Origin: Schlegelella_A sp965246805
GTDB lineage: Bacteria > Pseudomonadota > Gammaproteobacteria > Burkholderiales > Burkholderiaceae_C
Assembly (NCBI GenBank): GCA_965246805.1
Contig: CBDFFO010000008.1
Location: 1 to 64,000, forward strand
Reading direction: 5' to 3'
DNA length: 64,000 nucleotides
This document shows positions 40,820-49,347 of the stretch, piece by piece (the stretch's first letter is position 1; each line of letters opens with the position of its first letter). Position numbers and translations under genes: made by a program. Under the pieces are notes generated by a model, which was not told the DNA's origin, did not search any database, and was given only the letters and a program-made list of their open reading frames with translations.

Positions 40820-41815
40820 ATGATTCGCACACATCACCTGATCTCACTCGCCACACGCAAAGCCGCCTGGCTGGTCATCGCGGCCACCGTCGCCTGCATC
40901 GCCGCGTTTCCAGCGGCCGCTCAGAGCTACCCCAACAAACCAATCCGCATCGTCGTGCCCTACGCGGCCGGCGGCACCACCGACCAGCTCGCGCGTGCGA
41001 TTCAGCCGGCGATGAGCGAGTCGCTCGGCCAGCCCATCATCATCGACAACCGGCCCGGCGCGGGCGGTTCCATCGGCACCGAGCAGGTCGCCAAGGCACC
41101 GGCCGACGGCTACACGCTGGTGTTCGGCAACACCGGCCCGAGCGCCGTGCTGTCGATGATGCGCAAGATCCCTTACGACGAACAGAAAGACTTCCGCCCG
41201 ATCAGCACGGTTGCGATCACGCCGATGATCCTGGCGGTGCCGAACGAGATCCCGGCGAAGACGGTGAAGGAGTTCATCGCCTACGTGAAGAAGTCGGGCA
41301 GCACGCTCAACATCGGCTCGGTGGGCAACGGCTCGCTCTCGCACATGACGAGCGAATACTTCAATTCGGTGGCCGGCGTGAAGCTGTTGCACATCCCCTA
41401 CAACGGCGGTGGCCCGCTCGCGAGCGCGATGCTGGGCGGCCAGGTGCAGGCCGCGTTCGTGACCGGCCTCGACGGCGCGACCCTGCTGGCGAGCGGCCGC
41501 GTGAAGTACCTCGGCGTGGGCACGCTGCAGCCGACCCCCGTGGTGCCGGGCCTGCCCACCATCGCGCAAGACGTGCCTGGCTTCAAGAGCACCGCATGGT
41601 TCGGCGTGCTGGCGCCCAAGGGCACGCCCGACGACGTGATCGCCAAGCTGCACGCGGCGATCGCGGCGGCGGTCGACAAGCCCGAGATGCGCAAGCTCTT
41701 CGCCGACCGCAACGTCGAGGCGAAGAGCAGCACGCCGGCCGAGCTCGAAGCGATCATCCGCGACGAGATCGCGCAGTGGAAGCCGGTGATCCGCGACGCC
41801 AAGATCGAGATGTGA
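40820..41815 (+). CDS. Bug-family tripartite-tricarboxylate substrate-binding protein
   Basis: 331 residues with a signal peptide ending near FPAAAQ (residue 34). The Bug signatures PIRIVVPYAAGGTTDQLAR and DNRPGAGGSIGTEQVAKAPADGYTL (given in parts) form the ligand cleft. Such proteins bind carboxylated compounds in the periplasm. In Burkholderiales they are often orphan, with the TctAB permease elsewhere, as here. The start of a catabolic operon suggests it binds the pathway substrate. Confidence 0.93.
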   Translation: MIRTHHLISLATRKAAWLVIAATVACIAAFPAAAQSYPNKPIRIVVPYAAGGTTDQLARAIQPAMSESLGQPIIIDNRPGAGGSIGTEQVAKAPADGYTLVFGNTGPSAVLSMMRKIPYDEQKDFRPISTVAITPMILAVPNEIPAKTVKEFIAYVKKSGSTLNIGSVGNGSLSHMTSEYFNSVAGVKLLHIPYNGGGPLASAMLGGQVQAAFVTGLDGATLLASGRVKYLGVGTLQPTPVVPGLPTIAQDVPGFKSTAWFGVLAPKGTPDDVIAKLHAAIAAAVDKPEMRKLFADRNVEAKSSTPAELEAIIRDEIAQWKPVIRDAKIEM

Positions 41816-41820
41816 CGGCG

Positions 41821-43218
41821 ATGAGTGGCACGGCAAAGAGCGGCACGGCAAAGAGTGGCACGGCAAAGAGCGAAGCGGCGATGACCAACGCGGCCCTGCA
41901 GCAACGCCTCGCGATGTTCCCGCCGAATCGGCCGCGCCCGGCCGGTGCGCCGCTGCCGCTCGCGGGCATCCGCGTCATCGACTTCACGCACTTCATCGCC
42001 GGCCCGCTGGCCACGATGATCTTGGCCGACATGGGCGCCGAGGTGATCAAGGTCGAGGCCATCGGCACCGGCGACGCCTACCGCTACTACCCGCCGGCCC
42101 ACCCCGACGACGCGACGCTCGGCGGGCCCTACCTCTGGTGCAACCGCAACAAGCGCAGCATCGCCCTCGACCTGAAAAGCGAAGAAGGCCGACAGGTCGC
42201 GCAAGACCTGATCAAGGGCGCCGACGTGGTGGCCGAGAACTTCAGCGCCGGCGTGATGGACCGCCTGGGCCTCGGCTACGAAGCCTGCAAGGCGTGGAAC
42301 CCGAAGGTCGTGTACGCATCGGTCTCGGCTTACGGTCGCGACGGCGCGTTCGCCGACCGGCTCGGCTTCGACCCGATCGCGCAGGTCGAGAGCGGCTTCG
42401 TGTCGATGAACGGCTACGCCGACCGGCAGGGCGTGCGCGCGCTCTCGCCGGTGATGGACATCAGCACCGCAATGATGGCGAGCAACGCCATCCTCGGTGC
42501 CTTGCTGGCGCGAGAGAAACACGGCATCGGCCAGCAGGTGGAGGTGGCCCTTTTCGACAACGCGGTGCTGATGACCGGCTATGCCACCGTGCAGCACCTG
42601 CTGAGCGGCGACGAGCCGCAACGCCATGGCAACACCAGCCCCGACACCTGCCCCTCCGGCGTGTTCCAGGCGAGCGACGGCGCGTTCTACATCAACTGCG
42701 GCAACAGCAAGATCTTCCAGCGCCTGATGAGCCAGGTGATCGCCCGACCCGACCTCGCGGCAGCGCCCGAGTACGCCACGCCGAAGGGTCGCATCGCCCG
42801 CCGCGACACGCTGTTCCAGATCCTCGGTGACGCGTTCGCGAAGGAGCCGTGGTCGCATTGGCAGGCGCGCATGCGCGCGGCCTCGATCCCGTGCGGCCAG
42901 GTGCGCACGGTGGGCGAAGCGCTGCGCTCGCCCGAGGCGATGGACCGCGAGCTGGTGAGCCGCGTGCCGCATGCGCAGCACGGCTTCGTCCCCAACATCG
43001 CCTCGCCGATCCGCTTCTCGGAAACGCCGCTCGCCGACCCCGTGGCCGCTCCCGGCATCGGCGAGCACTCGGCCGCGATCCTGCGCGAGACGCTGCGTTA
43101 CAGCGATGCGCAGATCGAGGTGTTGATGGGGTCGGGCGCGGTGGGTGGGTCTGGCGAGATGGGCCATGCGTCGGCCGCATCGGCATCGGGCGGCTCGTCG
43201 ACGGCCACGACCACGTGA
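41821..43218 (+). CDS. CaiB/BaiF-family CoA transferase
   Basis: 465 residues. The family start is LAGIRVIDFTHFIAGPLATM, followed by LGADV-like motifs and the catalytic Asp region ALDLKSEEGRQVAQDL to DVVAENFSAGVMDRLGLGYE. Class III CoA transferases move CoA between acids. The first 16 residues are three SGTAK repeats from a 15-bp tandem repeat; translation could instead start at the ATG at 41881. It starts 5 bases after the Bug gene stop, so it is cotranscribed. Confidence 0.9.
   Translation: MSGTAKSGTAKSGTAKSEAAMTNAALQQRLAMFPPNRPRPAGAPLPLAGIRVIDFTHFIAGPLATMILADMGAEVIKVEAIGTGDAYRYYPPAHPDDATLGGPYLWCNRNKRSIALDLKSEEGRQVAQDLIKGADVVAENFSAGVMDRLGLGYEACKAWNPKVVYASVSAYGRDGAFADRLGFDPIAQVESGFVSMNGYADRQGVRALSPVMDISTAMMASNAILGALLAREKHGIGQQVEVALFDNAVLMTGYATVQHLLSGDEPQRHGNTSPDTCPSGVFQASDGAFYINCGNSKIFQRLMSQVIARPDLAAAPEYATPKGRIARRDTLFQILGDAFAKEPWSHWQARMRAASIPCGQVRTVGEALRSPEAMDRELVSRVPHAQHGFVPNIASPIRFSETPLADPVAAPGIGEHSAAILRETLRYSDAQIEVLMGSGAVGGSGEMGHASAASASGGSSTATTT
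41824..41868 (+). repeat. Three tandem 15-bp repeats at the 5' end of the CoA transferase gene
   Basis: AGTGGCACGGCAAAG occurs three times in a row with one T/C change, coding for SGTAK each time. Copy number could vary by slippage without frame change. The conserved protein begins after it. Confidence 0.85.
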
Positions 43219-44411
43219 GTGCGATGCCGCGACCCGACCGAACGCTGCGCGGCCGCGTCGCGGTCGTCGGCATCGGCGAGTCGAAATACTTCAAGCACGG
43301 CGCTTCACCCGAGCCCGAGTTCAAGCTCGTGCTTCGAGCCGCGCTCGCCGCCTGCGCCGATGCCGGCATAGCCCCGCGCGACATCGACGGCTTCGCCTCG
43401 TTCGGCAACGACCGCAACGACCCGGTTCGCCTCGCCACCGCGCTCGGCACGCATCGCCTGCGCTCGTCGACCATGCAGTGGGGTGGCGGTGGTGGCGGCT
43501 GCTGCGCCGCGGTCGCGAACGGCGCGGCGGCCATCGGGGCCGGCATGGCCAACGTCGTGCTCGTGTATCGCGGCCTGGCGCAAGGCGAGTTCGGGCGCTT
43601 CGGCCAAGCCGCCGACCAGACCACCATCAGCGGCGAGATGGCCTATCAGATGCCGTACGGCGTGCTCGCGCCGCCGCAGAAGTTCGCGATGCGCGTGCAG
43701 CGCTACATGCATGAGCACGGCATCCGGGCCGAGGCGCTGCGAGCCATCGCGATGGCGTCGTCGCACCACGCGCAGGCCAACCCGCGCGCCGTGATGCACG
43801 GCAAGCCGCTCACCGAAGCGCGCTACGACTCGGCGCGCTGGGTGGTCGAACCGTTTCGCCTGTTCGATTGCTGCATGGAGAACGACGGCGCCGCCGCGGT
43901 GCTGCTGGTGGCCGCCGACCAGGCCGAAGGCATGGCGCAGAAGCCGGCCTACCTGCTCGGTGCGGGCAACGGAGCCGACCATCGCTTCGGTGCCACCCCG
44001 CACAACGCACCCGACTACGCCAGCGCCGATTACGCGGGCGTCGCGGCCGACCTGTACGCCATGGCCCGGCTCGGCCCCGCCGACGTGGGCGTGGTGCAGA
44101 GCTACGAGAACTTCACCGGCGGCGTGGTGATGGCGCTGGCCGAGCACGGCTTCTTCAAGCCCGAGGAGGCGAACGATTTCCTGCAGACCGAACACCTGCT
44201 CGCGCCCGACGGCCGGCTGCCGCTCAACACCAGCGGTGGCAACCTCGCCGAGTGCTACCTGCAAGGCTTCGAGCTGGTGCTCGAGGCGGTGCGCCAGGTG
44301 CGCGGCACTTCCACCAGCCAGGCGCGGCGCCACGACGTGGCGCTCGTCATCGGCGGCCCGATGGTGGCGCCGGCCAGCAGCTTGCTGCTCGGCTCGGGAG
44401 CAGCGCTGTGA
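43215..44411 (+). CDS. Thiolase-family protein (SCP-2/lipid-transfer type)
   Basis: 398 residues from a GTG overlapping the CoA-transferase stop (GTGA); an ATG at 43224 is equally possible. It has the layout of non-decarboxylating thiolases: GRVAVVGIGESKY start, a Gly-rich segment WGGGGGGCCAAVANGAA at the usual active-site Cys position, and a C-terminal NTSGGNLAECYLQG. Members that sit beside DUF35 proteins form heteromeric thiolase or aldolase complexes acting on CoA-thioester side chains. It is coupled by GTGA to that DUF35 gene. Confidence 0.85.
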   Translation: MSAMPRPDRTLRGRVAVVGIGESKYFKHGASPEPEFKLVLRAALAACADAGIAPRDIDGFASFGNDRNDPVRLATALGTHRLRSSTMQWGGGGGGCCAAVANGAAAIGAGMANVVLVYRGLAQGEFGRFGQAADQTTISGEMAYQMPYGVLAPPQKFAMRVQRYMHEHGIRAEALRAIAMASSHHAQANPRAVMHGKPLTEARYDSARWVVEPFRLFDCCMENDGAAAVLLVAADQAEGMAQKPAYLLGAGNGADHRFGATPHNAPDYASADYAGVAADLYAMARLGPADVGVVQSYENFTGGVVMALAEHGFFKPEEANDFLQTEHLLAPDGRLPLNTSGGNLAECYLQGFELVLEAVRQVRGTSTSQARRHDVALVIGGPMVAPASSLLLGSGAAL

Positions 44412-44866
44412 ACCGCGCCTCGCGGAGCTACCTGCCGCCCGGCCTGCCCGTGCCGACGCCGGAGGCCGATGGCCTCTCGAAGCCCTTCTGGGATGGCTTG
44501 CAGGCAGAGCGCTTGCGCGTGCAGCGCTGCGCAGCCTGCGCGACCTGGCAGTTCGGCCCCGAATGGATCTGCCATGCGTGCCACGCGTTCGACCCGGCGT
44601 GGGTCGACGTGGAGCCGCGCGGCCTGGTGCACAGCTGGGAGCGGGTGTGGCACCCGTCGCACCCGGCGCTCAAGAACCATGGGCCCTACCTCGTCGTGCT
44701 GGTCGAGCTGATTGAGTTGGCCTCGGCGGGCGGCGTGCGCATGCTCGGCAACCTGCTCGGCGACCTGGCCCAGGAAGTGACCATCGGCATGCCGGTCGAA
44801 GGCGTCTTCGAACACCGCACCGAGCCCACCCGTTACTCGCTCCTGCAATGGCAACCGATCAAATGA
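44408..44866 (+). CDS. DUF35 OB-fold/zinc-ribbon protein
   Basis: 152 residues with a GTG start overlapping the thiolase stop. The rubredoxin-like zinc ribbon is RCAACATW ... ICHACHAF (two C-x-x-C pairs), followed by an OB fold. DUF35 proteins bind acyl-CoA and partner thiolase-like enzymes in retro-aldol or thiolytic cleavage. The next gene's ATG overlaps this stop. Confidence 0.9.
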   Translation: MNRASRSYLPPGLPVPTPEADGLSKPFWDGLQAERLRVQRCAACATWQFGPEWICHACHAFDPAWVDVEPRGLVHSWERVWHPSHPALKNHGPYLVVLVELIELASAGGVRMLGNLLGDLAQEVTIGMPVEGVFEHRTEPTRYSLLQWQPIK

Positions 44867-45972
44867 AACCGAATGCCAGCGGCCCGCTCGCCGGCCTGCG
44901 CGTGGTCGAGTTCGCCGGCCTCGGGCCGGGGCCGTTCGCGTGCATGCTGCTCTCGGACATGGGCGCCGACGTGGTCACGGTGGAGCGGCGCGGCGTGACC
45001 GCGAGCGAGCGCGGCCGCGTCGTCGGCCGTGGCCGCACCTGCGTGCAGGCCGACCTCAAGGTGCAGGCAGAACGAGACGACGTGATGGAACTGCTGCGGG
45101 CGGCAGACGTGCTCGTCGAGGGCTTCCGGCCCGGCGTGATGGAACGGCTCGGCCTCGGGCCCGACGCCGTCGCCGCGCTCAACCCGCGGCTCGTGTACGG
45201 CCGCATCACCGGCTGGGGCCAGACCGGGCCGCTCGCGCATGCGGCGGGCCACGACATCAACTACATCGCCCTCAGCGGCGCGCTGGCCGCGATCGGCCCT
45301 GCCCATGGGGCGCCGTGCCCTCCCCTCAACCTGGTGGGCGACTACGCGGCCGGCAGCCTCTACCTGGTGAGCGGCGTTCTCGCCGCGCTGCACGAGCGCC
45401 ACGCGTCGGGCCGCGGCCAGGTGGTCGATGCCGCCATCACCGACGGCACGCTCTCGCTGATGAGCCTCTTCGTCGAGCAGGCGGCGCGCGGCCAGAACGA
45501 CGAGAAGCGCGGCAGCAACCTGCTTGACGGCGGCGCGCCGTTCTACGGCTGCTACCGCACCGCCGACGACGCGTACGTGAGCATCGGCCCGCTCGAGCCG
45601 GCGTTCTTCGCGCAGCTTTGCGAACGCATCGGCCTGGCGCAGGAATGGCACGGCGCGCAACACGACCGTGCCGCATGGCCGGCGATGCGCGCCGAAATCG
45701 AGCGAATTTTTATGAGCCGCACAAGAGCCGATTGGTGCGAACGGCTCGAAGGCACCGATGCGTGCTTCGCGCCGGTGCTGTGGCTCAGCGAAGCGGAGCA
45801 GCATGCGCACCATCGGGCGCGTGGGGCGTTCGTGGAGGTGGGTGGGATGTCGCAGCCGGCACCCGCGCCGAGGTTGTCGCGAACGCCGTCTGCGGTGCAA
45901 GGGGCAACGCCTGAGGAAATCGCGGGTTGCGATGAGGTGTTGCGGAGGTGGGCTATGCGCACGGTCGGCTGA
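44863..45972 (+). CDS. CaiB/BaiF protein of alpha-methylacyl-CoA racemase type
   Basis: 369 residues from ATG 44863, which overlaps the DUF35 stop (ATGA); an ATG five codons upstream at 44848 is the alternative. The racemase signatures are GHDINYIALSGALAAIG (catalytic His) and NLVGDYAAGSLYLVSG (catalytic Asp), as in AMACR. These enzymes epimerise 2-methylacyl-CoAs, consistent with a branched or steroid-like side-chain pathway. It is the last gene of the 40,820-45,972 operon. Confidence 0.9.
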   Translation: MKPNASGPLAGLRVVEFAGLGPGPFACMLLSDMGADVVTVERRGVTASERGRVVGRGRTCVQADLKVQAERDDVMELLRAADVLVEGFRPGVMERLGLGPDAVAALNPRLVYGRITGWGQTGPLAHAAGHDINYIALSGALAAIGPAHGAPCPPLNLVGDYAAGSLYLVSGVLAALHERHASGRGQVVDAAITDGTLSLMSLFVEQAARGQNDEKRGSNLLDGGAPFYGCYRTADDAYVSIGPLEPAFFAQLCERIGLAQEWHGAQHDRAAWPAMRAEIERIFMSRTRADWCERLEGTDACFAPVLWLSEAEQHAHHRARGAFVEVGGMSQPAPAPRLSRTPSAVQGATPEEIAGCDEVLRRWAMRTVG

Positions 45973-46129
45973 ACGGGAACCCCAACAACTTTAGTGACCG
46001 TCGGGTGGAACTTACTTGTTAGAAGGTCGCATGGTCGAGGCAACGCTGAATCAGGGGCATCGAGCACCAAAAAAAGCACCGTCTTTATCAAACGGCAACG
46101 TACCAGGCTACGACGCCGGCCGCAGCATC

Positions 46130-46355
46130 TTTCACAAGAGGCGTTTCAGAAAGCGCGGCGGCACTTCGTCGCGGCTCGCCGCCGAGATGCCGCTGATGAT
46201 CGCGAGCGACATTTACAGCCAATCGGTCGAGCCGTTGCTCCGCACGAGGAAAGGCTTCTAGTCGAGCGGCAAGCGAGCAAACGAGCTACGCGCTCACCGC
46301 ATCTCGTAGGTCGTCGAAGCGGTTGACGTGACGCACCAGAAAGCCTGACCAGAAC
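46130..46355 (-). pseudogene. recC: Decayed remnant of a second recC 5' end
   Basis: On the minus strand this stretch matches the first about 80 codons of recC: NRFDDLRDAVSA against NRLEDLRDAVSA, then SNGSTDWL-stop-MSLAIISGISAASRDEVPPRFL against SNGSAEWLKMSLAAINGISAASRVELPARFL. It is broken by in-frame stops and a frameshift, and nothing of the rest of recC follows. The intact recC 5' end lies in the same orientation at 38,130-38,366, so the catabolic block between is bracketed by two recC starts. The rest of the 45,973-46,662 gap (690 bases) holds no gene I can support. Confidence 0.8.
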
Positions 46356-46662
46356 TTAATGTGCTTGCTGCCGTTTTTGCCGATTTGAATCATTTTTGGG
46401 CTGCATGCAGCACACTGCGCTGCCCTTTGGCGCACTAGCGTCGCACACTTATGGGCACCTTGCACGCGCACCCAACTTGAAAACATGAGTCAGGTCCGTG
46501 TCGCGGCTTCTGTCGCCTACAAAGACTTGGCGAGTTGGGTTTTCCTACCGTCGCTACCGACTCAAAGCGGTCACTAGAAGTAGACCACCGGAGCGACCAC
46601 TTTGCAGAGGATCGCAGACATCGTGGAACAAACTTCTCAAGCCATCGTCCGTCTCACGGCTG

Positions 46663-48747
46663 TCACGCTAAGATTTTGTCGATCACTTCCTTCATGCCAG
46701 GCGGTTGGAATTTGACTTGAACCATCTTGTCTATGATTGAGTTTCTGAAGAACTCGTACGTCATACCACGAAGGTAAGTCCCGGCGAAGCGTTTTAGGAT
46801 GTCACGTCCCCGGTAAAGACATAACCATTGCCCGTCGCTCAGCGAACCGCGATACTGCATTAACAGTTCTGATTCCATCGCCGACAGAACAGGCAGTGAT
46901 AGATCCTTGGCCCTTGCCGCGGTCACTTTCGCTAAGCTTCTTTCGACGCCCTCGAATGCGGCCAACGCAGCATCCGAACGTGTAGCGTCAATGGAGACAT
47001 TCGAACTGGCTTTAAGAACCGATTCCACATAGATCAAAATCTGGTGCGCTACCAGACTTGGTGTCAAATCATTCGCGATTTCGTTCAACGAGTTTAGCAC
47101 CTCCGCACTACTCTTAAAAGGAGCGCTTTCAAGATGAACGGAGCGCACAACCTCGAAGATGAACTGAGGCTCCAAGAGATAACTTTCGATATGGTATCGG
47201 TCCCAAACGAATTGATTATTTAGGAGACTTTCCTTGGCTTCTGCGTCACGGTCAGTTATAGCGAAGAAGCGCGAGTTTACGTGACCCTCTTCTCGAGCTC
47301 GCTCTAGGAGATGTTGAAGCTGAAGAACTAGCTTCTTGGATCCCGCCGACACAAAGTTGACCTTATGCGCGAACTCTGGAAAGAGTGTCGCGACCATTCT
47401 TTTATCGAATGCCGCTTCCGGCGTACTTTCAAACACGACAATTTTGTTTCCGGGGCGGTACGATGCCATATCGCCAACAAGATCGATCAGCAACTGATCT
47501 AACTCGTTGGCAGCTCTAACTTGAATCGCCTGGAGATTACCTTCCAATGCTGTTGGCGGTTGGATATGATAGACGTCATAAGACGGATTAACAACGGCTT
47601 CTCTTATCAGAATATCCGAATGGCTAACAAGCCAAAGCTGATTGTTTAACCTTGCACCTAAATGGCGATAGTAGAAATCAGCAAGGCCGCCCAGAAGCTT
47701 TGGATTAAGATGTAATTCTGGCTCGTCAATCATAATTATTGAATTCTTTGGGGCCGAGCTGTGCAGCCTCAAATAGCCGTAGACGACTTCCTTTTCGCCA
47801 GAGCTCAAATCGTCTATATCGTGCGTAATTCCGTTTACAAGTCGCACCGGAAACTGGAGAGAGCCGTCTGTCATAGGAACAGGGCCAAGAAACTCTTTGC
47901 CAGGCAGGAACGTCGCAAACAACTCTTTGATCGTGCTCGTAAGGAGATCTTCCGGTTTTGACTCTGCGTCGGCATCGCGCGCGATTAGATTTCGAACGTA
48001 TGCCGATGTCATCTCGGTTTTTACGTTGCCGTGCTTCGTTCCGTACAACGCGGTCTGTCGCTGTTGCTGCTCCGCGTTCGAATCTATTGTGAGATTTACA
48101 CTATTCAGCTTTACTCGCGAATATGTCCGATGCGGGCTATGGTAGTCAATTACGCCAAGGTTTTGGGGATCATAAGTGGCAAAGATAAATTCTAGAAGAT
48201 GGTTGTCAACTACGTCCACAACTCCAGCGGGTGGAATGGTTAATGACGCACGCTGCGTCGGATTCTCGAGCGCGGCCTGTATAAGCGGCGATAACTCGGC
48301 AAGACGACCGTCCAGCATCTGTTTATTTGTTCTCTGCTGAGCTGCGAGCGACACCCTACGTCTTGGCTGGAACGGTGTTTGTTGTTGAACGGCGCTGGTC
48401 CAGAAAGACTTCTCCAGCAGCTCTCTAAGATTGTTTTTCAGGTACCCTGTCTCATGATCGCTCAGTGTGAACTCTGCGCTTACATGGACTGGTCTCGTGA
48501 CATCTTGAAAGATAGGGTGCAACTCTTTCGCATCCTTTGAGAGATCTATCTGAGATTCTTGCATCCATAACGTATATTCATCTTGTTCATAACTTCCATA
48601 AGAAGATTTTAACAAGCGGATAGCATTAAGAATGCATGACTTTCCACAGCCATTTGGCCCTGCCAGTACGATCGCGGAGGCGATGTTGTGTAGGCTAAGC
48701 TCGCTTATCGCGCGGAAATTACTTATTTTTAGTGAGGCCAAATGCAT
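46663..48747 (-). CDS. Single-chain ATPase-TOPRIM protein (OLD/fused-PARIS-like defence ATPase)
   Basis: 694 residues, from DNA clearly AT-richer than its neighbours. The ABC-type ATPase has Walker A GPNGCGKS (31-38), signature LSSGEKEVVYGYL, Walker B SIIMIDEPELHLNP and switch LWLVSHS. From about residue 435 a TOPRIM/DUF4435-like domain follows: a Glu in IVVFESTPEAAFD, FVSAGSKK, AITDRDAEA (near 498) and DRYHIESYLLEP. ATPase plus DUF4435 is the composition of the PARIS anti-phage system (AriA and AriB), here in one chain. OLD-family nucleases are the alternative. It stands alone, divergent from the MazG-like gene. Confidence 0.75.
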   Translation of the reverse strand: MHLASLKISNFRAISELSLHNIASAIVLAGPNGCGKSCILNAIRLLKSSYGSYEQDEYTLWMQESQIDLSKDAKELHPIFQDVTRPVHVSAEFTLSDHETGYLKNNLRELLEKSFWTSAVQQQTPFQPRRRVSLAAQQRTNKQMLDGRLAELSPLIQAALENPTQRASLTIPPAGVVDVVDNHLLEFIFATYDPQNLGVIDYHSPHRTYSRVKLNSVNLTIDSNAEQQQRQTALYGTKHGNVKTEMTSAYVRNLIARDADAESKPEDLLTSTIKELFATFLPGKEFLGPVPMTDGSLQFPVRLVNGITHDIDDLSSGEKEVVYGYLRLHSSAPKNSIIMIDEPELHLNPKLLGGLADFYYRHLGARLNNQLWLVSHSDILIREAVVNPSYDVYHIQPPTALEGNLQAIQVRAANELDQLLIDLVGDMASYRPGNKIVVFESTPEAAFDKRMVATLFPEFAHKVNFVSAGSKKLVLQLQHLLERAREEGHVNSRFFAITDRDAEAKESLLNNQFVWDRYHIESYLLEPQFIFEVVRSVHLESAPFKSSAEVLNSLNEIANDLTPSLVAHQILIYVESVLKASSNVSIDATRSDAALAAFEGVERSLAKVTAARAKDLSLPVLSAMESELLMQYRGSLSDGQWLCLYRGRDILKRFAGTYLRGMTYEFFRNSIIDKMVQVKFQPPGMKEVIDKILA

Positions 48748-48983
48748 GTGTGTCCTTGTTTGCCCGCACCCGCGGATGGGACAAATGTTCCGTCCGCTTT
48801 GGTTGGTGACTTGTCGGTTGCCTGAATTGAAGTGCGAAGCGCGCCCGAAACGAAGATGACTCCGCCACAGTTCCGGCGACTCTAGCGGGTGCGCTCAGGC
48901 GTGACGCTGAGACTGATAAAGTCGTCGCGCAGGTGCGTTTGCGACAAACAAGAGGCCGGCCCTTTGATCGTGGCCGGACAGCG

Positions 48984-49334
48984 GTGACAGATTCTTTAAG
49001 TAACCTTGCACAGCAGCTCGACCAGTTTGCCAGAGACCGAGACTGGCAGCAGTTCCATTCCGCAAAGAACTTGGCCTCTGCGCTCATCGTTGAGGCTGGA
49101 GAGTTATTGGAGCACTTTCAATGGCTGACCGAGGAACAAAGCCGCTCGCTGTCGCCTGAGAAGCGCGATCAAGTGGGCGCCGAAGTGGCGGACGTGCTGC
49201 TATATCTGATCCAGCTTGCGCAAGCGCTGAGTATCGACCCGATCGCGGCTGCTCAGGCAAAGCTCAAGGTCAACGAACTGAAGTACCCCGTCGACCTAGC
49301 TCGCGGGGAGAGCAAAAAGTACGACGAACTTTAA
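48984..49334 (+). CDS. MazG-like nucleotide pyrophosphohydrolase
   Basis: 116 residues from a GTG at 48984; an earlier GTG at 48933 would add 17 residues without family similarity. The MazG metal site reads VEAGELLEHFQW (E-x-x-E) followed by EVADVLLYLIQL (E-x-x-D). This small dimeric class hydrolyses dNTPs such as dCTP to the monophosphate. It ends 13 bases before the nuclease-helicase-S24 gene, so the two probably form an operon. Depleting or cleaning nucleotides would fit a defence or DNA-damage role. Confidence 0.9.
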   Translation: MTDSLSNLAQQLDQFARDRDWQQFHSAKNLASALIVEAGELLEHFQWLTEEQSRSLSPEKRDQVGAEVADVLLYLIQLAQALSIDPIAAAQAKLKVNELKYPVDLARGESKKYDEL

Positions 49335-49347
49335 GCGTCTAGCGAAC

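Noticed and set aside
45994..46326. Plus-strand open frames of 81-110 codons before the ATPase gene.
   Set aside because: They are the antisense of the decayed recC 5' end and have no signal or domain of their own.
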